DNA from: Sva-07 sp963707515
GTDB taxonomy: Bacteria; Actinomycetota; Acidimicrobiia; Acidimicrobiales; Ilumatobacteraceae
DNA: 64,000 nt
Assembly: GCA_963707515.1 (NCBI GenBank)
Contig: CAVPQI010000001.1
Coordinates: forward strand, 434,001 to 498,000
Direction: 5' to 3'
Shown: positions 1-8,806 of the stretch, piece by piece
Position numbering within the stretch: the first letter of the stretch is position 1
Layout: each line of letters opens with the position of its first letter
The notes under the pieces: generated by a model
What the model was told of the DNA's origin: nothing
Seen by the model: the letters and a program-made list of their open reading frames with translations, nothing else
Database searches by the model: none
Program-made: the position numbers and the translations under genes

Positions 1-866
1 CGGCGATGCGGCGGTATGCGCAGATGGGTGAGCTCGACGTCTGGTACGACCGGATCACGTCCGACGTTCCGCTCGCTGGTCTCACATCAGCGCACGCCGA
101 CGCGGCCGCACGGACCATCGAGAAGCAGTCGAGGAAGCGGAGCCACCACGGGGTCGCACGGCAGTTGGTGTCGGTCGACAGCGGGCAACGCCGCATCACG
201 CTGGACCCGATGAAGCGGATCGACGAGGGCATGACCGGCGAGCAGCGGGCGCACGCCTACGAACAGGTCTACGACACGTACCTCGCCTCGATCCCCGCCC
301 ATCTGCGCCGACTCGTCGACCGCTTCCACCGCGTCGACTCGGTGCGTCAGATCGTCGGGGTGGGCAGCGTGGGCATGCGCGTCTGGTTGCACCTGCTGGA
401 GGGCGACAGCGGTCACCAGCCGGTGTTCTCACAGGTCAAGCAGGCAACCGCATCGGTCTACGAGGAGTTCCTCGGACCCAGCCAGTTCGCCAACCATGGC
501 GAGCGCGTCGTCGTCGGTCAACGCCTCATGCAGTCAGCGAGCGACATCTTCCTCGGCCACCTCCGTGTCGACGGCCGTGACTACTACGTCCGGCAGTTCC
601 GCGACATGAAGATCATTCCCAGCGGCAGCCAGATCGCCGGATACCTGCCACAGTTCGCGGCCGTGTGCGGCCGTGCGTTGGCCAAGTCGCACGCTCGCAG
701 CGGCGATCCCGAGGCCATCGCCGGCTACATCGGCAAGGGCAATGCGTTCGCTGCGGGAATCATCGGCTTCGCCCGCGCCTACGCCGAGCAGACCCGTGTG
801 GATCACGCCGCGCTGGTCGCCGCGATCGCCAACGGTGAGGTCGAGGCCGCGCCGCGAGCGTGGTAG
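1..866 (+). CDS. DUF2252 family protein, C-terminal part (5' end outside window)
   Basis: The reading frame is open to the left edge, so the ATG at position 6 is probably not the true start; about 287 C-terminal residues are present. The sequence resembles the C-terminal part of the DUF2252 (COG4320) family, usually about 430-460 residues, with the typical stretches VGVGSVGMRVW and YYVRQFRDMK and an ending in repeated Ala/His/Gly-rich helices. The family has a kinase-like look in its central part, but no biochemical role is established. It ends 119 nt before the next gene. Family assignment is from memory of these motifs. Confidence 0.78.
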   Translation, partial: AMRRYAQMGELDVWYDRITSDVPLAGLTSAHADAAARTIEKQSRKRSHHGVARQLVSVDSGQRRITLDPMKRIDEGMTGEQRAHAYEQVYDTYLASIPAHLRRLVDRFHRVDSVRQIVGVGSVGMRVWLHLLEGDSGHQPVFSQVKQATASVYEEFLGPSQFANHGERVVVGQRLMQSASDIFLGHLRVDGRDYYVRQFRDMKIIPSGSQIAGYLPQFAAVCGRALAKSHARSGDPEAIAGYIGKGNAFAAGIIGFARAYAEQTRVDHAALVAAIANGEVEAAPRAW

Positions 867-985
867 GACCGACCGACGCCGAGGCGGGCACTACCGGGAC
901 TCCCACCGATGCGAGGACACCGTGCGCCATGGGAGCCTGACATGGCAGCAATGCACACCACGTCACTCTCGAAAGGAACGAAGTC

Positions 986-1852
986 ATGGGAACGATCACC
1001 GTCGGATACGAGAACTCCACCCCGGTCGAGCTGTACTACGAGGACCAGGGATCGGGTCAGCCCGTGGTCCTGATCCACGGCTATCCGCTCGACGGGCACA
1101 GCTGGGAGCGCCAGACCCGTGAGTTGCTGGCTGCGGGGTACCGCGTCATCACCTATGACCGGCGCGGCTTCGGCCAGTCCTCCAAGGTGGGTGCCGGCTA
1201 CGACTACGACACCTTCGCCGCCGACCTGAACACGCTGATGGAGACGCTCGACCTGCGCGACGTCGTGCTCGTCGGGTTCTCGATGGGCACCGGCGAGCTC
1301 GCCCGTTACGTGTCGAAGTACGGCCACGAACGCGTCGCCAAGTTGGCGTTCCTCGCCTCGCTCGAGCCGTTCCTCGTGGCCGGCGATGACAACCCCGAGG
1401 GCGTGCCGATGGAGGTCTTCGAGGGCATCGAGGCCGCGGCCCGGGGAGATCGTTACGCCTGGTACACCCAGTTCTTCTCGGACTTCTACAACCTCGACGA
1501 GAACCTCGGCACCCGGATCAGCCACGAGGCGGTGACGGCGAGTTGGAACGTCGCCGTGTCCAGCGCTCCCGTGGCGGCCTACGCCGTCGTGTCGTCGTGG
1601 CTCGAGGACTTCCGCAACGACGTCGAAGCGGTCCGCGCCAGCCACAAGCCCGTGATGATCCTGCACGGCACCGCCGACAACATCTTGCCCGTCGATGTCA
1701 CCGCCCGCCGTTTCCGTCAGCTCGTCCCCGAGGCGATGTATGTCGAGATCGACGGTGCGCCACACGGGTTGCTGTGGACCCACGCCGACGAGACCAACAC
1801 CGCCCTGCGCACCTTCCTCGGACCGGGTGATCCGCAGGCCGACACCGCATGA
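986..1852 (+). CDS. alpha/beta hydrolase, non-haem chloroperoxidase-like
   Basis: This is a 288-residue cytoplasmic alpha/beta-fold hydrolase. The oxyanion HGYPLDG follows strand 3, the nucleophile elbow is GFSMG with Ser99, and the acid and base fit Asp231 (HGTADNILP) and His260 (DGAPHG). Length, the YDRRGFGQSS stretch and the triad spacing match cofactor-free haloperoxidases/esterases; the physiological substrate cannot be read from sequence. A good Shine-Dalgarno (AAAGGAACGA) lies about 6-8 nt before the ATG, so this gene is leadered, unlike many neighbours. No signal peptide is visible. Confidence 0.9.
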   Translation: MGTITVGYENSTPVELYYEDQGSGQPVVLIHGYPLDGHSWERQTRELLAAGYRVITYDRRGFGQSSKVGAGYDYDTFAADLNTLMETLDLRDVVLVGFSMGTGELARYVSKYGHERVAKLAFLASLEPFLVAGDDNPEGVPMEVFEGIEAAARGDRYAWYTQFFSDFYNLDENLGTRISHEAVTASWNVAVSSAPVAAYAVVSSWLEDFRNDVEAVRASHKPVMILHGTADNILPVDVTARRFRQLVPEAMYVEIDGAPHGLLWTHADETNTALRTFLGPGDPQADTA

Positions 1853-2062
1853 CCGTCGGACGGCCACCATGCGCAGCATCCGGGCCACGGTCGACATCGA
1901 TGCGGCCCGATTCCGAGGTTGGCATGGCGAGTGCGCATTCCGACCACCGAACGGAGGACTTCACATGGCCAGACCAGGACAATCAGCGCCGTCGTCACCG
2001 GAGCGGAAAGCGCCGGGGATCGGCTTGCGGCGGCTGCAACACGGCCGACGAGGGCGACGATC

Positions 2063-2584
2063 GTGCAGACTTCACCGGTGATCACGGTGCGCAACGCCCA
2101 GGTCGACGACATCGTCGCGATCACCGCGATCTACAACGACGCCGTCGCCAACACCTTTGCCACCTTCGACGAGGAACCAGCGACGGTCGAGGAGCGGACT
2201 CGTTGGTTCGAACAGTTCTCCACGGTGGGCGCTCACCGCCTGCTCGTGGCCACGGGCGACGACGGCGACGTCGTCGGCTACGCCGGCAGCATGGCCTACC
2301 GTCGCCACCCTGCATTCGCGTCGACCGTCGAGTTCACCATCTATCTCGACAGCGACGCACGAGGAAGCGGAATCGGATCCCAGCTCTACGAAGCCCTGAT
2401 CGATGCGGTGCAGCACGAGCACGTGCATTGCATCGTCGCTGGTATCGCCGTGCCGAACGAAGCCTCCGTTGCGCTCCACCGTCGATTCGAGTTCTCGGAC
2501 GTCGGCATCTTCCGGGAGTACGCCGTGAAGCACGGAAAGCGCATTGACTCGCTGTGGATGCAGCGGCTGCTCACCGACAGCTGA
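2063..2584 (+). CDS. GNAT N-acetyltransferase, phosphinothricin acetyltransferase-like
   Basis: A GNAT-fold acetyltransferase of 173 residues when started at GTG 2063 (GAGGG a few nt upstream); an ATG at 1919 would add 48 residues of non-family sequence. The protein opens ITVRNAQVDDIVAITAIYND and carries TFATFDEEPATVEER, typical of the Pat/Bar branch, with the acetyl-CoA loop at ARGSGIGSQLYEAL. Members acetylate phosphinothricin, methionine sulfoximine or related amines; the substrate here is inferred only at family level. The following broken lipoprotein frame overlaps its 3' end. Confidence 0.85.
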   Translation: MQTSPVITVRNAQVDDIVAITAIYNDAVANTFATFDEEPATVEERTRWFEQFSTVGAHRLLVATGDDGDVVGYAGSMAYRRHPAFASTVEFTIYLDSDARGSGIGSQLYEALIDAVQHEHVHCIVAGIAVPNEASVALHRRFEFSDVGIFREYAVKHGKRIDSLWMQRLLTDS

Positions 2585-2956
2585 CCAACGATCGCGAGGC
2601 GCGTCGCGATCGAGCGGTTCGCGCTGCGGCGCTCGTCATGTGCGGCGCCCTGTTGCTGGCGGGCTGCGGCAACACCCTCGATGACCAACGTACGGCGGTG
2701 TTCTCGGTGGCTCGGCGGACTGTCTGTGGCTGCAGGCGGTCGGCGAGGATCTGCGGAGTGAGTTGCAGCTTCCGGGCGGCTATTCGTTGCGAGGCGATGG
2801 CGGCGGTCTGATGGTCGTCGACGCCGAAGGGAATGCCGTCGCCTCACTGGTGACCGGATCACGTACTGGGGAGAACACCGCCAGGATGTCGGTTCGTCGT
2901 GTCCGGGCGTCAACACGGACGCTCGAGTCATCGCCATCGGGCTTGAACGCAACTGA
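2554..2956 (+). pseudogene. lipoprotein gene broken by two frame changes
   Basis: Three consecutive frames together make one small secreted protein. The first (ATG 2554, overlapping the acetyltransferase; no clear ribosome site) gives an Arg-rich n-region and the lipobox LLLAGC. Near 2700 the sense passes to the frame reading LGGSADCLWLQAVGEDLRSE. Near 2845 it passes to one reading GDRITYWGEHRQDVGSSCPG and ending ARVIAIGLERN at TGA 2954-2956. Both switches fit loss of one base. Two internal Cys (SADC, SSCPG) could pair. Either a decayed gene or two sequencing deletions; no family recognised. Confidence 0.5.
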
Positions 2957-2981
2957 CGATCGCACGATCGCGGTTCGTGGG

Positions 2982-3342
2982 TCAGCGAGCGCATTCGACA
3001 CAGCGACGGGTCGCCGGAAGCGCGACAAGTCGTTCGAAACCCGATCGGGCCGCCACATTGCTCGCACACGCCGAACTCGTCGTCGTCCAGGGAGACCAGG
3101 GTTCGCCGCAGCGCTGCAGCGTCATGGATCGCCTGGTCATGCAGCGCACTGACCTGCGCCCGCTCGAACGCGATCGTCGTGCCTTCCGCGTCGTGCTCGT
3201 CGTCAGTGTTCGACATCTCTGCAGCTGCGACGATGTCATCGAACTGTCGGGCGAGCGACGCAACCTGTTCGTCTGTGCGCTCCAACTCGGCAACGAGCGC
3301 GCGGCGGATCGCGTGTCGCTCGAGGTCGGTGAGTCTGCGCAC
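2982..3342 (-). CDS. DksA/TraR-type C4 zinc-finger protein, frameshifted
   Basis: A coiled-coil N-terminus (LERHAIRRALVAELERTDEQ) and a TraR-type zinc finger. The first frame reads VCEQCGGPIGF; after that the sense continues in another frame as ERLVALPATRRCVECAR and stops at 2982. Together they give the family pattern CxxC...IxxxRLxALPxxxxCxxC. One extra A at 3037-3039 (GAAAC instead of GAAC) explains the break. Removing it gives 119 residues. Small DksA-like proteins bind RNA polymerase through the secondary channel; that role is inferred from the family. Convergent with the broken lipoprotein gene. Confidence 0.75.
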
Positions 3343-3460
3343 TCACCAGGTGTACCCGCGATCGACACCCCAAGTCAGTGCCGACGTCAGTGGCGACGTG
3401 GCTCGGATGATTCGATGAGCACGCTCGCGGCGGCCTGCAGAGGACGCCGCGGGCGGACCG

Positions 3461-3688
3461 TCACCGCAGAATCAGAATGACGACGGCGATGAGACCGGCG
3501 ACGACCGCGGTTTGAAAGAGCGCCCGCAGCCGATGCGACCCGGACCAACGAAGGATCGGCCCTGGAGGCCTGAACGGGGACTCGTTGCTGAACAGCGAAG
3601 GGCGCCGAACGAGTTCGTCGAACTTTGGTGGTTCCGGTCGAACCGCATAAACGAGTCCGTCGTCATCGGGCTCGACCGAGTCGGACCG
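3461..3688 (-). other. open frame following a stop codon, ending in a transmembrane helix
   Basis: Directly after the TGA of the 655-residue gene, the same frame stays open for about 75 codons. It reads LVYAVRPEPPKFDEL, then SNESPFRPPGPILRW, and finishes with a hydrophobic helix QTAVVAGLIAVVILILR before TGA at 3461. It contains no ATG, GTG or TTG in frame. The composition looks coding. It could be a tail-anchored small protein whose start was lost to an indel, or an extension of the upstream protein. An ATG at 3666 lies in a different frame. Confidence 0.35.
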
Positions 3689-5656
3689 TCAGGTGTCGAG
3701 GCGAGGGACTGCGGTTGCGGGGTGGGAGTCGATGCCTGTCCCCCTGACGGTGACGGTCCAGCCGGCCACGTCGCGTTCGAACAGGTAGATGGATCCGTCG
3801 ACGGGGCCGGGTTGTAGGTACACGGAGCCGACCGTGCCGGCAGCGTTGTCTCCGACGCAGCCGAACGCGGTGAACACGACGCTCGGCATTGGCTGACCGC
3901 CGAAGCTCGGTCCGACGGCGGCGTCGTAGATGGTGCGGGCGTCGGCGAGGGTGCACCCCGAGTCGGGCCACATCTCGGTCAACACGACACCGCGCAGCGT
4001 GTTGCCGACTTGGTCGATCTGGACGAGGTCGTTGCCGTTGCGGGTGAGTATCGGCGGCGTTTCGCCGTCGGAAGCCCCGCAGATCTCGCCCCAACCCGGT
4101 TCTCGGGGCGCCACGAGCACGAGACAATCGACGGACTCGAGGGTGCCTCGGAATGCCACGACGCCGTCGAGTCCGTCGATGGGGAACGGGCCGACGAGTT
4201 CGACGTCGCCGGTCGCACCGTACGGCAGCCAGTCACCGGTGACGCTGTATGCCGGCGAGGTGTCGGCGTCGGATCGTTGCACGATTGCCTGTTCGCCGTC
4301 GCTCCACTGGCGGCAGGCGACCACCTCGACGACCTGTCCGCTTGCCGTCGACGGATCTGCGAGACCGGCGCAGGGCGTGCCTGCCGCGGGCGGCTCCGTT
4401 GTGGGGGTCGTGGGGAGCTCTGCGATGGCGAGTTCGAGGGTGGTGCCGGTGCGGCGTCCGAGGACGGTGCCCCATGCGTCGCTGGCGATCACTTCCCATC
4501 CGGCCGGGATGGTCCACCAGCTCGCGGTGCCGCCGGGTTGCAGGTCGGCGATCACCCAGAGCGTTGGGACTCCGAAGTCCGTCGAGGGATCGGCGTCCGG
4601 GCCGATGTGGGTGACGTAGATGCCGTGGCCCGCCGTCCCCGGAACGGGTGGCGAGGCACCGACGTACGAGCCTGCGCGGTCCGGAGCGGCGTCGACGGTA
4701 AGGGTCCAGCGGTCGCCGGCCGAGGAGATGATCGTGCCGCCGAGATCGGCCCCGGTCCGCTCTGGCGTCTCGAAGCGGAACGTTGGCGACGCGTCCGCCA
4801 GGGTGACCGGTTGACCGTCGACGTCCACGTAGTCGATGATCGGTGGCTCCTCGGCGAGGTACTCGCGCCGATGGATGACACCGGCGGCGGCGTGGCCGAA
4901 CGACATCGGCGGATACTCGATGAACACGTTGACGTCCTCGCGTTCGCGTCGCACCTCGGTCCCGCCGTCGGCACCAAGCGCGATTGCGACGACGGCGAAC
5001 TCGTCGATGGCGGTTCCGGACCGCGTGGTGTAGACCACGTCGCCGGGCCCGTACGCCAACAGCGGATCACCGATGACTGTCGGAAACTCCCGGATCCCCC
5101 CGCCGAAGTCGACCACGTCGAGCCGCCCCGTCGAGCCGTCGTCGTACATCCATTGGCTCACGGCGACACCGAGATCCCCGACCGCCACGCTGTACGCACC
5201 CGACCGTTCGGCCGGCACCGCGACGGTGCCGAGCGGGCGCAGTGCGAGTTCGGGTGGCGGATCGAGATAGCTGACCGACGCGGTGGCCGAGTTGGAGATG
5301 GCAACGCTGGTTGTCGTGGACGTCTCGGGCAGCGACGTCGATGCGGTCGGCACCGCGCTCGAGTTGGGCGCCGGCTCGAGCGTCGGTTGCGGCGTCGTCG
5401 GTGCGAGGACCGGGCTTGTCGACCGGCTGTCGGACACCGCGACCAATGCGACGGTTCCCGCGACGACGATCGACAAGGCAGCGACACCCGCGAGCCAGGT
5501 CCGGTTCCGTGAGCGGGCGACGTACGTCCGCGTTCCATGCCGCGTGGCGGCCAGGTCCGCCTCGACATCGAGATCGGCGAAGGTCTCGATCAACGCGGAC
5601 GCAGCGGCCGAGGCGCGCCGATCAATCGGATCATCGGGCAGGTCGGCGTCGCTCAT
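3689..5656 (-). CDS. membrane-anchored extracytoplasmic protein partnered with an ECF sigma factor
   Basis: This is a 655-residue protein with a cytoplasmic N-terminus (residues 1-52), one membrane helix at about 53-75 (LAGVAALSIVVAGTVALVAV), a Pro/Thr/Ser linker to about residue 130, and a large extracytoplasmic beta-rich part with several Cys. Its start overlaps the sigma gene stop by 4 nt (ATGA), so the two are translationally coupled. Gene order and topology fit an anti-sigma or sensor role, but the N-terminus lacks an obvious HxxxCxxC zinc anti-sigma motif, so the function is inferred from context only. The large domain is not recognised. Confidence 0.75.
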   Translation of the reverse strand: MSDADLPDDPIDRRASAAASALIETFADLDVEADLAATRHGTRTYVARSRNRTWLAGVAALSIVVAGTVALVAVSDSRSTSPVLAPTTPQPTLEPAPNSSAVPTASTSLPETSTTTSVAISNSATASVSYLDPPPELALRPLGTVAVPAERSGAYSVAVGDLGVAVSQWMYDDGSTGRLDVVDFGGGIREFPTVIGDPLLAYGPGDVVYTTRSGTAIDEFAVVAIALGADGGTEVRREREDVNVFIEYPPMSFGHAAAGVIHRREYLAEEPPIIDYVDVDGQPVTLADASPTFRFETPERTGADLGGTIISSAGDRWTLTVDAAPDRAGSYVGASPPVPGTAGHGIYVTHIGPDADPSTDFGVPTLWVIADLQPGGTASWWTIPAGWEVIASDAWGTVLGRRTGTTLELAIAELPTTPTTEPPAAGTPCAGLADPSTASGQVVEVVACRQWSDGEQAIVQRSDADTSPAYSVTGDWLPYGATGDVELVGPFPIDGLDGVVAFRGTLESVDCLVLVAPREPGWGEICGASDGETPPILTRNGNDLVQIDQVGNTLRGVVLTEMWPDSGCTLADARTIYDAAVGPSFGGQPMPSVVFTAFGCVGDNAAGTVGSVYLQPGPVDGSIYLFERDVAGWTVTVRGTGIDSHPATAVPRLDT

Positions 5657-6168
5657 GACTCGCTCTCCTCCTGCAGCAACCGACGCAGACGCGTTCGCGC
5701 CTGGTGAAGGGTGGTCTTGACCGAGCCCTCGCTGACCTGCATGACGTCGGCGACTTGGCTGATCGATTGGTCACCCACGTAGAACAACGCCACCGCCGTG
5801 CGCTGACGATCCGGCAACGTGGCCACCGCCGTCCAGAACTCTCCGTCGAACGGCAACGACGCCCTCGTCGCTCGTGTCCCCATCTCACTCGCCAGCGACG
5901 CAAGGCGCCGTTGCCGCACCCTGCGATGGCGGGCGTGGTCACGCGCCAGGTTGACCACGACGCGCCTCGCCCACGCACCGGGACGATCGAAACCGCCGAC
6001 ATCGTCCCAGGCGTTGAACGCACGAGCGAGGGCCTCTTGTGCGACGTCGCACCCATCCTCCCGATTGCCACACAGCGCCGCACCCAGCGCGGCCAATCGT
6101 GGATACTCAGAGCGGAAAAAGGCGTCGAAACCCACCGCCCCATCGACACACGCCTCACCCGCCATCAT
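5653..6168 (-). CDS. ECF (sigma-70 family) RNA polymerase sigma factor
   Basis: A group IV sigma factor of about 171 residues. Region 2 is FRSEYPRLAALGAALCGNRE with DVAQEALARAF and RPGAWARRVVVNLARDHARH; region 4 is LPDRQRTAVALFYVGDQSIS with the helix-turn-helix SQVADVMQVSEGSVKTTLHQ. A GTG at 6180 would add four residues, but AAGGTGG sits right before the ATGs at 6168/6165, which favours a start there. Its 3' end overlaps the membrane protein gene by 4 nt. The 279 nt upstream (to 6447) hold no gene. Confidence 0.9.
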   Translation of the reverse strand: MMAGEACVDGAVGFDAFFRSEYPRLAALGAALCGNREDGCDVAQEALARAFNAWDDVGGFDRPGAWARRVVVNLARDHARHRRVRQRRLASLASEMGTRATRASLPFDGEFWTAVATLPDRQRTAVALFYVGDQSISQVADVMQVSEGSVKTTLHQARTRLRRLLQEESES

Positions 6169-6447
6169 CACCACCTTCACACGTGCCAGCGCCCCCTCAG
6201 GTTGATCGACGGACGGCCACGGTCACGTCTCGGCCCGAGCCACCACCCGCGAATCTCTCCGAGATGCCCGTGCGACCGGAGCCGGTCGGTACTGGCTGCG
6301 GTGCGCCATGTCCGGCTCCTGCTGAGGCGTCGGGGCGCACGACCGTGGGGACCGTGAGGACAAGCCGCACCACCTCGGGTCGTCGGCTCTGGTGTTCCGC
6401 CCGAGCGGTGGCGTTGCTGACCGTTGCTGCGCGCTCTGGACTGACTC

Positions 6448-7622
6448 TCAGCCTCGGGATGCGATGTCTGCGTGATACTTGGCGGTGACCGCTTCCACGG
6501 CTTCCAGGTGCGCCGCCGCCATCTCTGGCCTCGAAGCTTCTGCTCGGCGCTTCGCTTCCAAGGTGCTGTAGGCCTGACCCTGGAACTGCGGGAACACGTG
6601 TTGGGCGATCAACTCGAAGCTGCGGCGGGTCGCCTGGGGATTGGCCCACTCGTGCGCCAGCAGCAGGTAGCAACCGAAGCCGCCGTTCGACTGCTTCATC
6701 AATCGCTCGATCTGAGCCACGGCGTCGTCGGCGGTGCCGATCGATCCGAGCCCGCTCTCGTTGACGAAATCGATCATCTCGCGGACGTTGCCGCCATCGA
6801 CAGCCATCTGCGGAAAGGCGGCAACGGATTGGAAGTAGCGGAACCATTGCTCGATGCCGAACTCGACGTCTCGGTAGGCCTGCTCGCGGGTCTCGGCGAT
6901 GTGCATCAGCCCGACGAGTCGCCATGCGTCTCGGTCGACGGTGGTGCCGAACGTCGCCGCCCGTTCTTCGACGACGCCCCAGTGCAGCGCCAGGGCATCG
7001 AAGCCGGCGGCCTGCGTCGCTCCGATCGAGAGCAGACCGATCCCGTGCTGACCAGCGAGTTGCGGTCCGGCCGGCGAGGCCACCGCGGCGACGGCGACGT
7101 CGAAGACCGGGTTCGAGTACGGGCGCAGGTGAAGGCGCGCCTCGCGCAGGTCCCAGCGTTCGTTCTTGAACGTGACCGGCTCGTCGCTGCGCAGCAGGCG
7201 CATGATGATGTCGGTTCCAGCGGCGAGCAACTCGCGCGTGTCTGGCTCTGGTCGAGCCCGACCATCGCCGCATCGGTCGGCAGCGAACCAGGGCCGAGGC
7301 CGAGCATGAACCGACCACGTGTCAGGTGGTCGAGGAGGACTGCCCGCTCGGCGACCCACAGCGGGTTGTGATAGCTGACGCTCGTCACGCCGGTGCCGAG
7401 CTTGATGTGTCGAGTCCGTTCGGCAGCCACCGCAATGAAGATCTCCGGCGAGGCGATGATCTCCGAACCAGCGGAGTGGTGCTCGCCGATCCACGCTTCG
7501 TCCCAGCCGAGTCGATCCAGATGCTGCACGAGCTCGAGATCTCGCTCGAGTGCCAACGTCGGATTCTCTCCCGCCGGATGGAACGGCGCCATGAAGATCC
7601 CGAACCGCAAACGGTCAGACAT
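6448..7622 (-). CDS. LLM-class flavin-dependent oxidoreductase, frameshifted
   Basis: A bacterial luciferase-like monooxygenase (FMN or F420 dependent). The N-terminus RFGIFMAPFHP, WIGEHHS and GTGVTSVSYHNPL are family hallmarks. This frame runs to GLDQSQTR; the rest (ELLAAGTDIIMRLL to KYHADIASRG) is in another frame. The switch is near 7235-7245 in a CGCGCG stretch and fits loss of one base or gain of two; joined, about 390 residues. Start ATG 7622 is preferred over 7640 because GAGGGGG lies just before it. Substrate unknown; such enzymes oxidise alkanes, alkanals or F420 substrates. Confidence 0.8.
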
Positions 7623-7788
7623 CACATCCCCCTCATTCACTCACGCAACCCCTGTCCGAGCTTAGACCCCCTGCAGAAGGCGCCGTTCGCTGCTGCCGAG
7701 CATGCTCTTGGATGCGGCGCGCCTGACTGGGACTGCGGCCACACCGGTCGCCCGCCCGGCCCGGCCCCGTCGCCACGGCGGGCGTCAC

Positions 7789-7794
7789 TAGCGT
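7789..7794 (+). promoter_or_regulatory. -10 box of a leaderless promoter
   Basis: TAGCGT ends 6 nt before the ATG of the LigD-type polymerase gene; no Shine-Dalgarno is present. Confidence 0.55.
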
Positions 7795-7800
7795 CGCGGT

Positions 7801-8755
7801 ATGGCCACAGCCGAGTCGCGCGACGGGGTGTCACTGACCAACCTCGATCAGCCGCTGTTCGACGGCGCCGAGGCGACCAAGCGCGACCTCGTCGATTACC
7901 TCGACGCGGTCAGCGACCGCATCCTCCCCGTGTTGCGCGACCGGCCGCTCTCGGTGATCCGGGTGCACCGGGGGCAGGAGGCGTTCATGCAGAAGAACGT
8001 CCCCACGTACACGCCCGACTGGGTGCAGACCGTGTCGCTGTGGGCCGAGGCTTCGAAGCGCGACGTGTCGTACGCGCTGTGCAACGACCGGCGCACCCTC
8101 CTCTGGTTCGCCAACCAGCGTGCCATCGAGTACCACCCTGCGCTGACGCGCGGTCGACGATCCCGATCATGCGAACCATCTGGTGGTGGACCTCGATCCG
8201 CCTCCGGGAAGCCCGTTCGCCGCCGTCGTTCGGGTCGCCCACCTCGTGCGCCAAGCGCTCGCCGACGTCGGGCTGGCCGGAGCGGTGAAGACCAGCGGGT
8301 CGAAGGGTGTTCACGTGGTCGTGCCCGTCGACCGCAGCGCGCTCGACGATGCCGCGGCGGCGACGCGCGCCATCGCCAGCAGGGTCGAGCAGCTCGACCC
8401 TTCGATCGCGACGACGGCGTTCGTCAAGGACGACCGCGAGGGCAAGGTGTTCGTCGATTCGACTCGCGTCGGTGGTGCCACCATCGTCGCCGCGTACAGC
8501 CCGAGAGTGCGGCCGGGGGTCCCGGTCTCGTTTCCCGTGGGCTGGGACCGCCTCGGCGAGATCACGCCGGCGGACTTCACCATCCACTCCGCGCTCGACG
8601 CCCTCGGCGATGTTGATCCCTGGGTCGAACAGATGCCGGCACCGCAACGCCTCGACGACGAACTCGTCGCCGAAGGCCGTGCGATTCCAGTCGCCCGTGT
8701 CCAGGCGATGCACGAGGGCAAACGACGCTCCCGCGCCAAGCGCTCGACACCCTGA
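7801..8755 (+). CDS. stand-alone LigD-type polymerase (primase-like) domain protein, frameshifted
   Basis: It matches the polymerase/primase domain of bacterial LigD, the archaeo-eukaryotic primase-like enzyme of nonhomologous end joining. The first frame reads to RAIEYHPALTR; then VDDPDHANHLVVDLDPPPG continues in another frame. An extra G at 8152-8153 explains the break; joined it is about 317 residues. The metal-binding DLDPP and the TSGSKGVHVVVP nucleotide motif are intact. No ligase, phosphoesterase or Ku gene is next to it, so it belongs to the single-domain PolD-like group common in actinobacteria. Confidence 0.85.
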
Positions 8756-8806
8756 CTCGGGTTCTGGGAATCCGTCTGTGCTACCGACACCGGGCGATTG
8801 CAGCTG

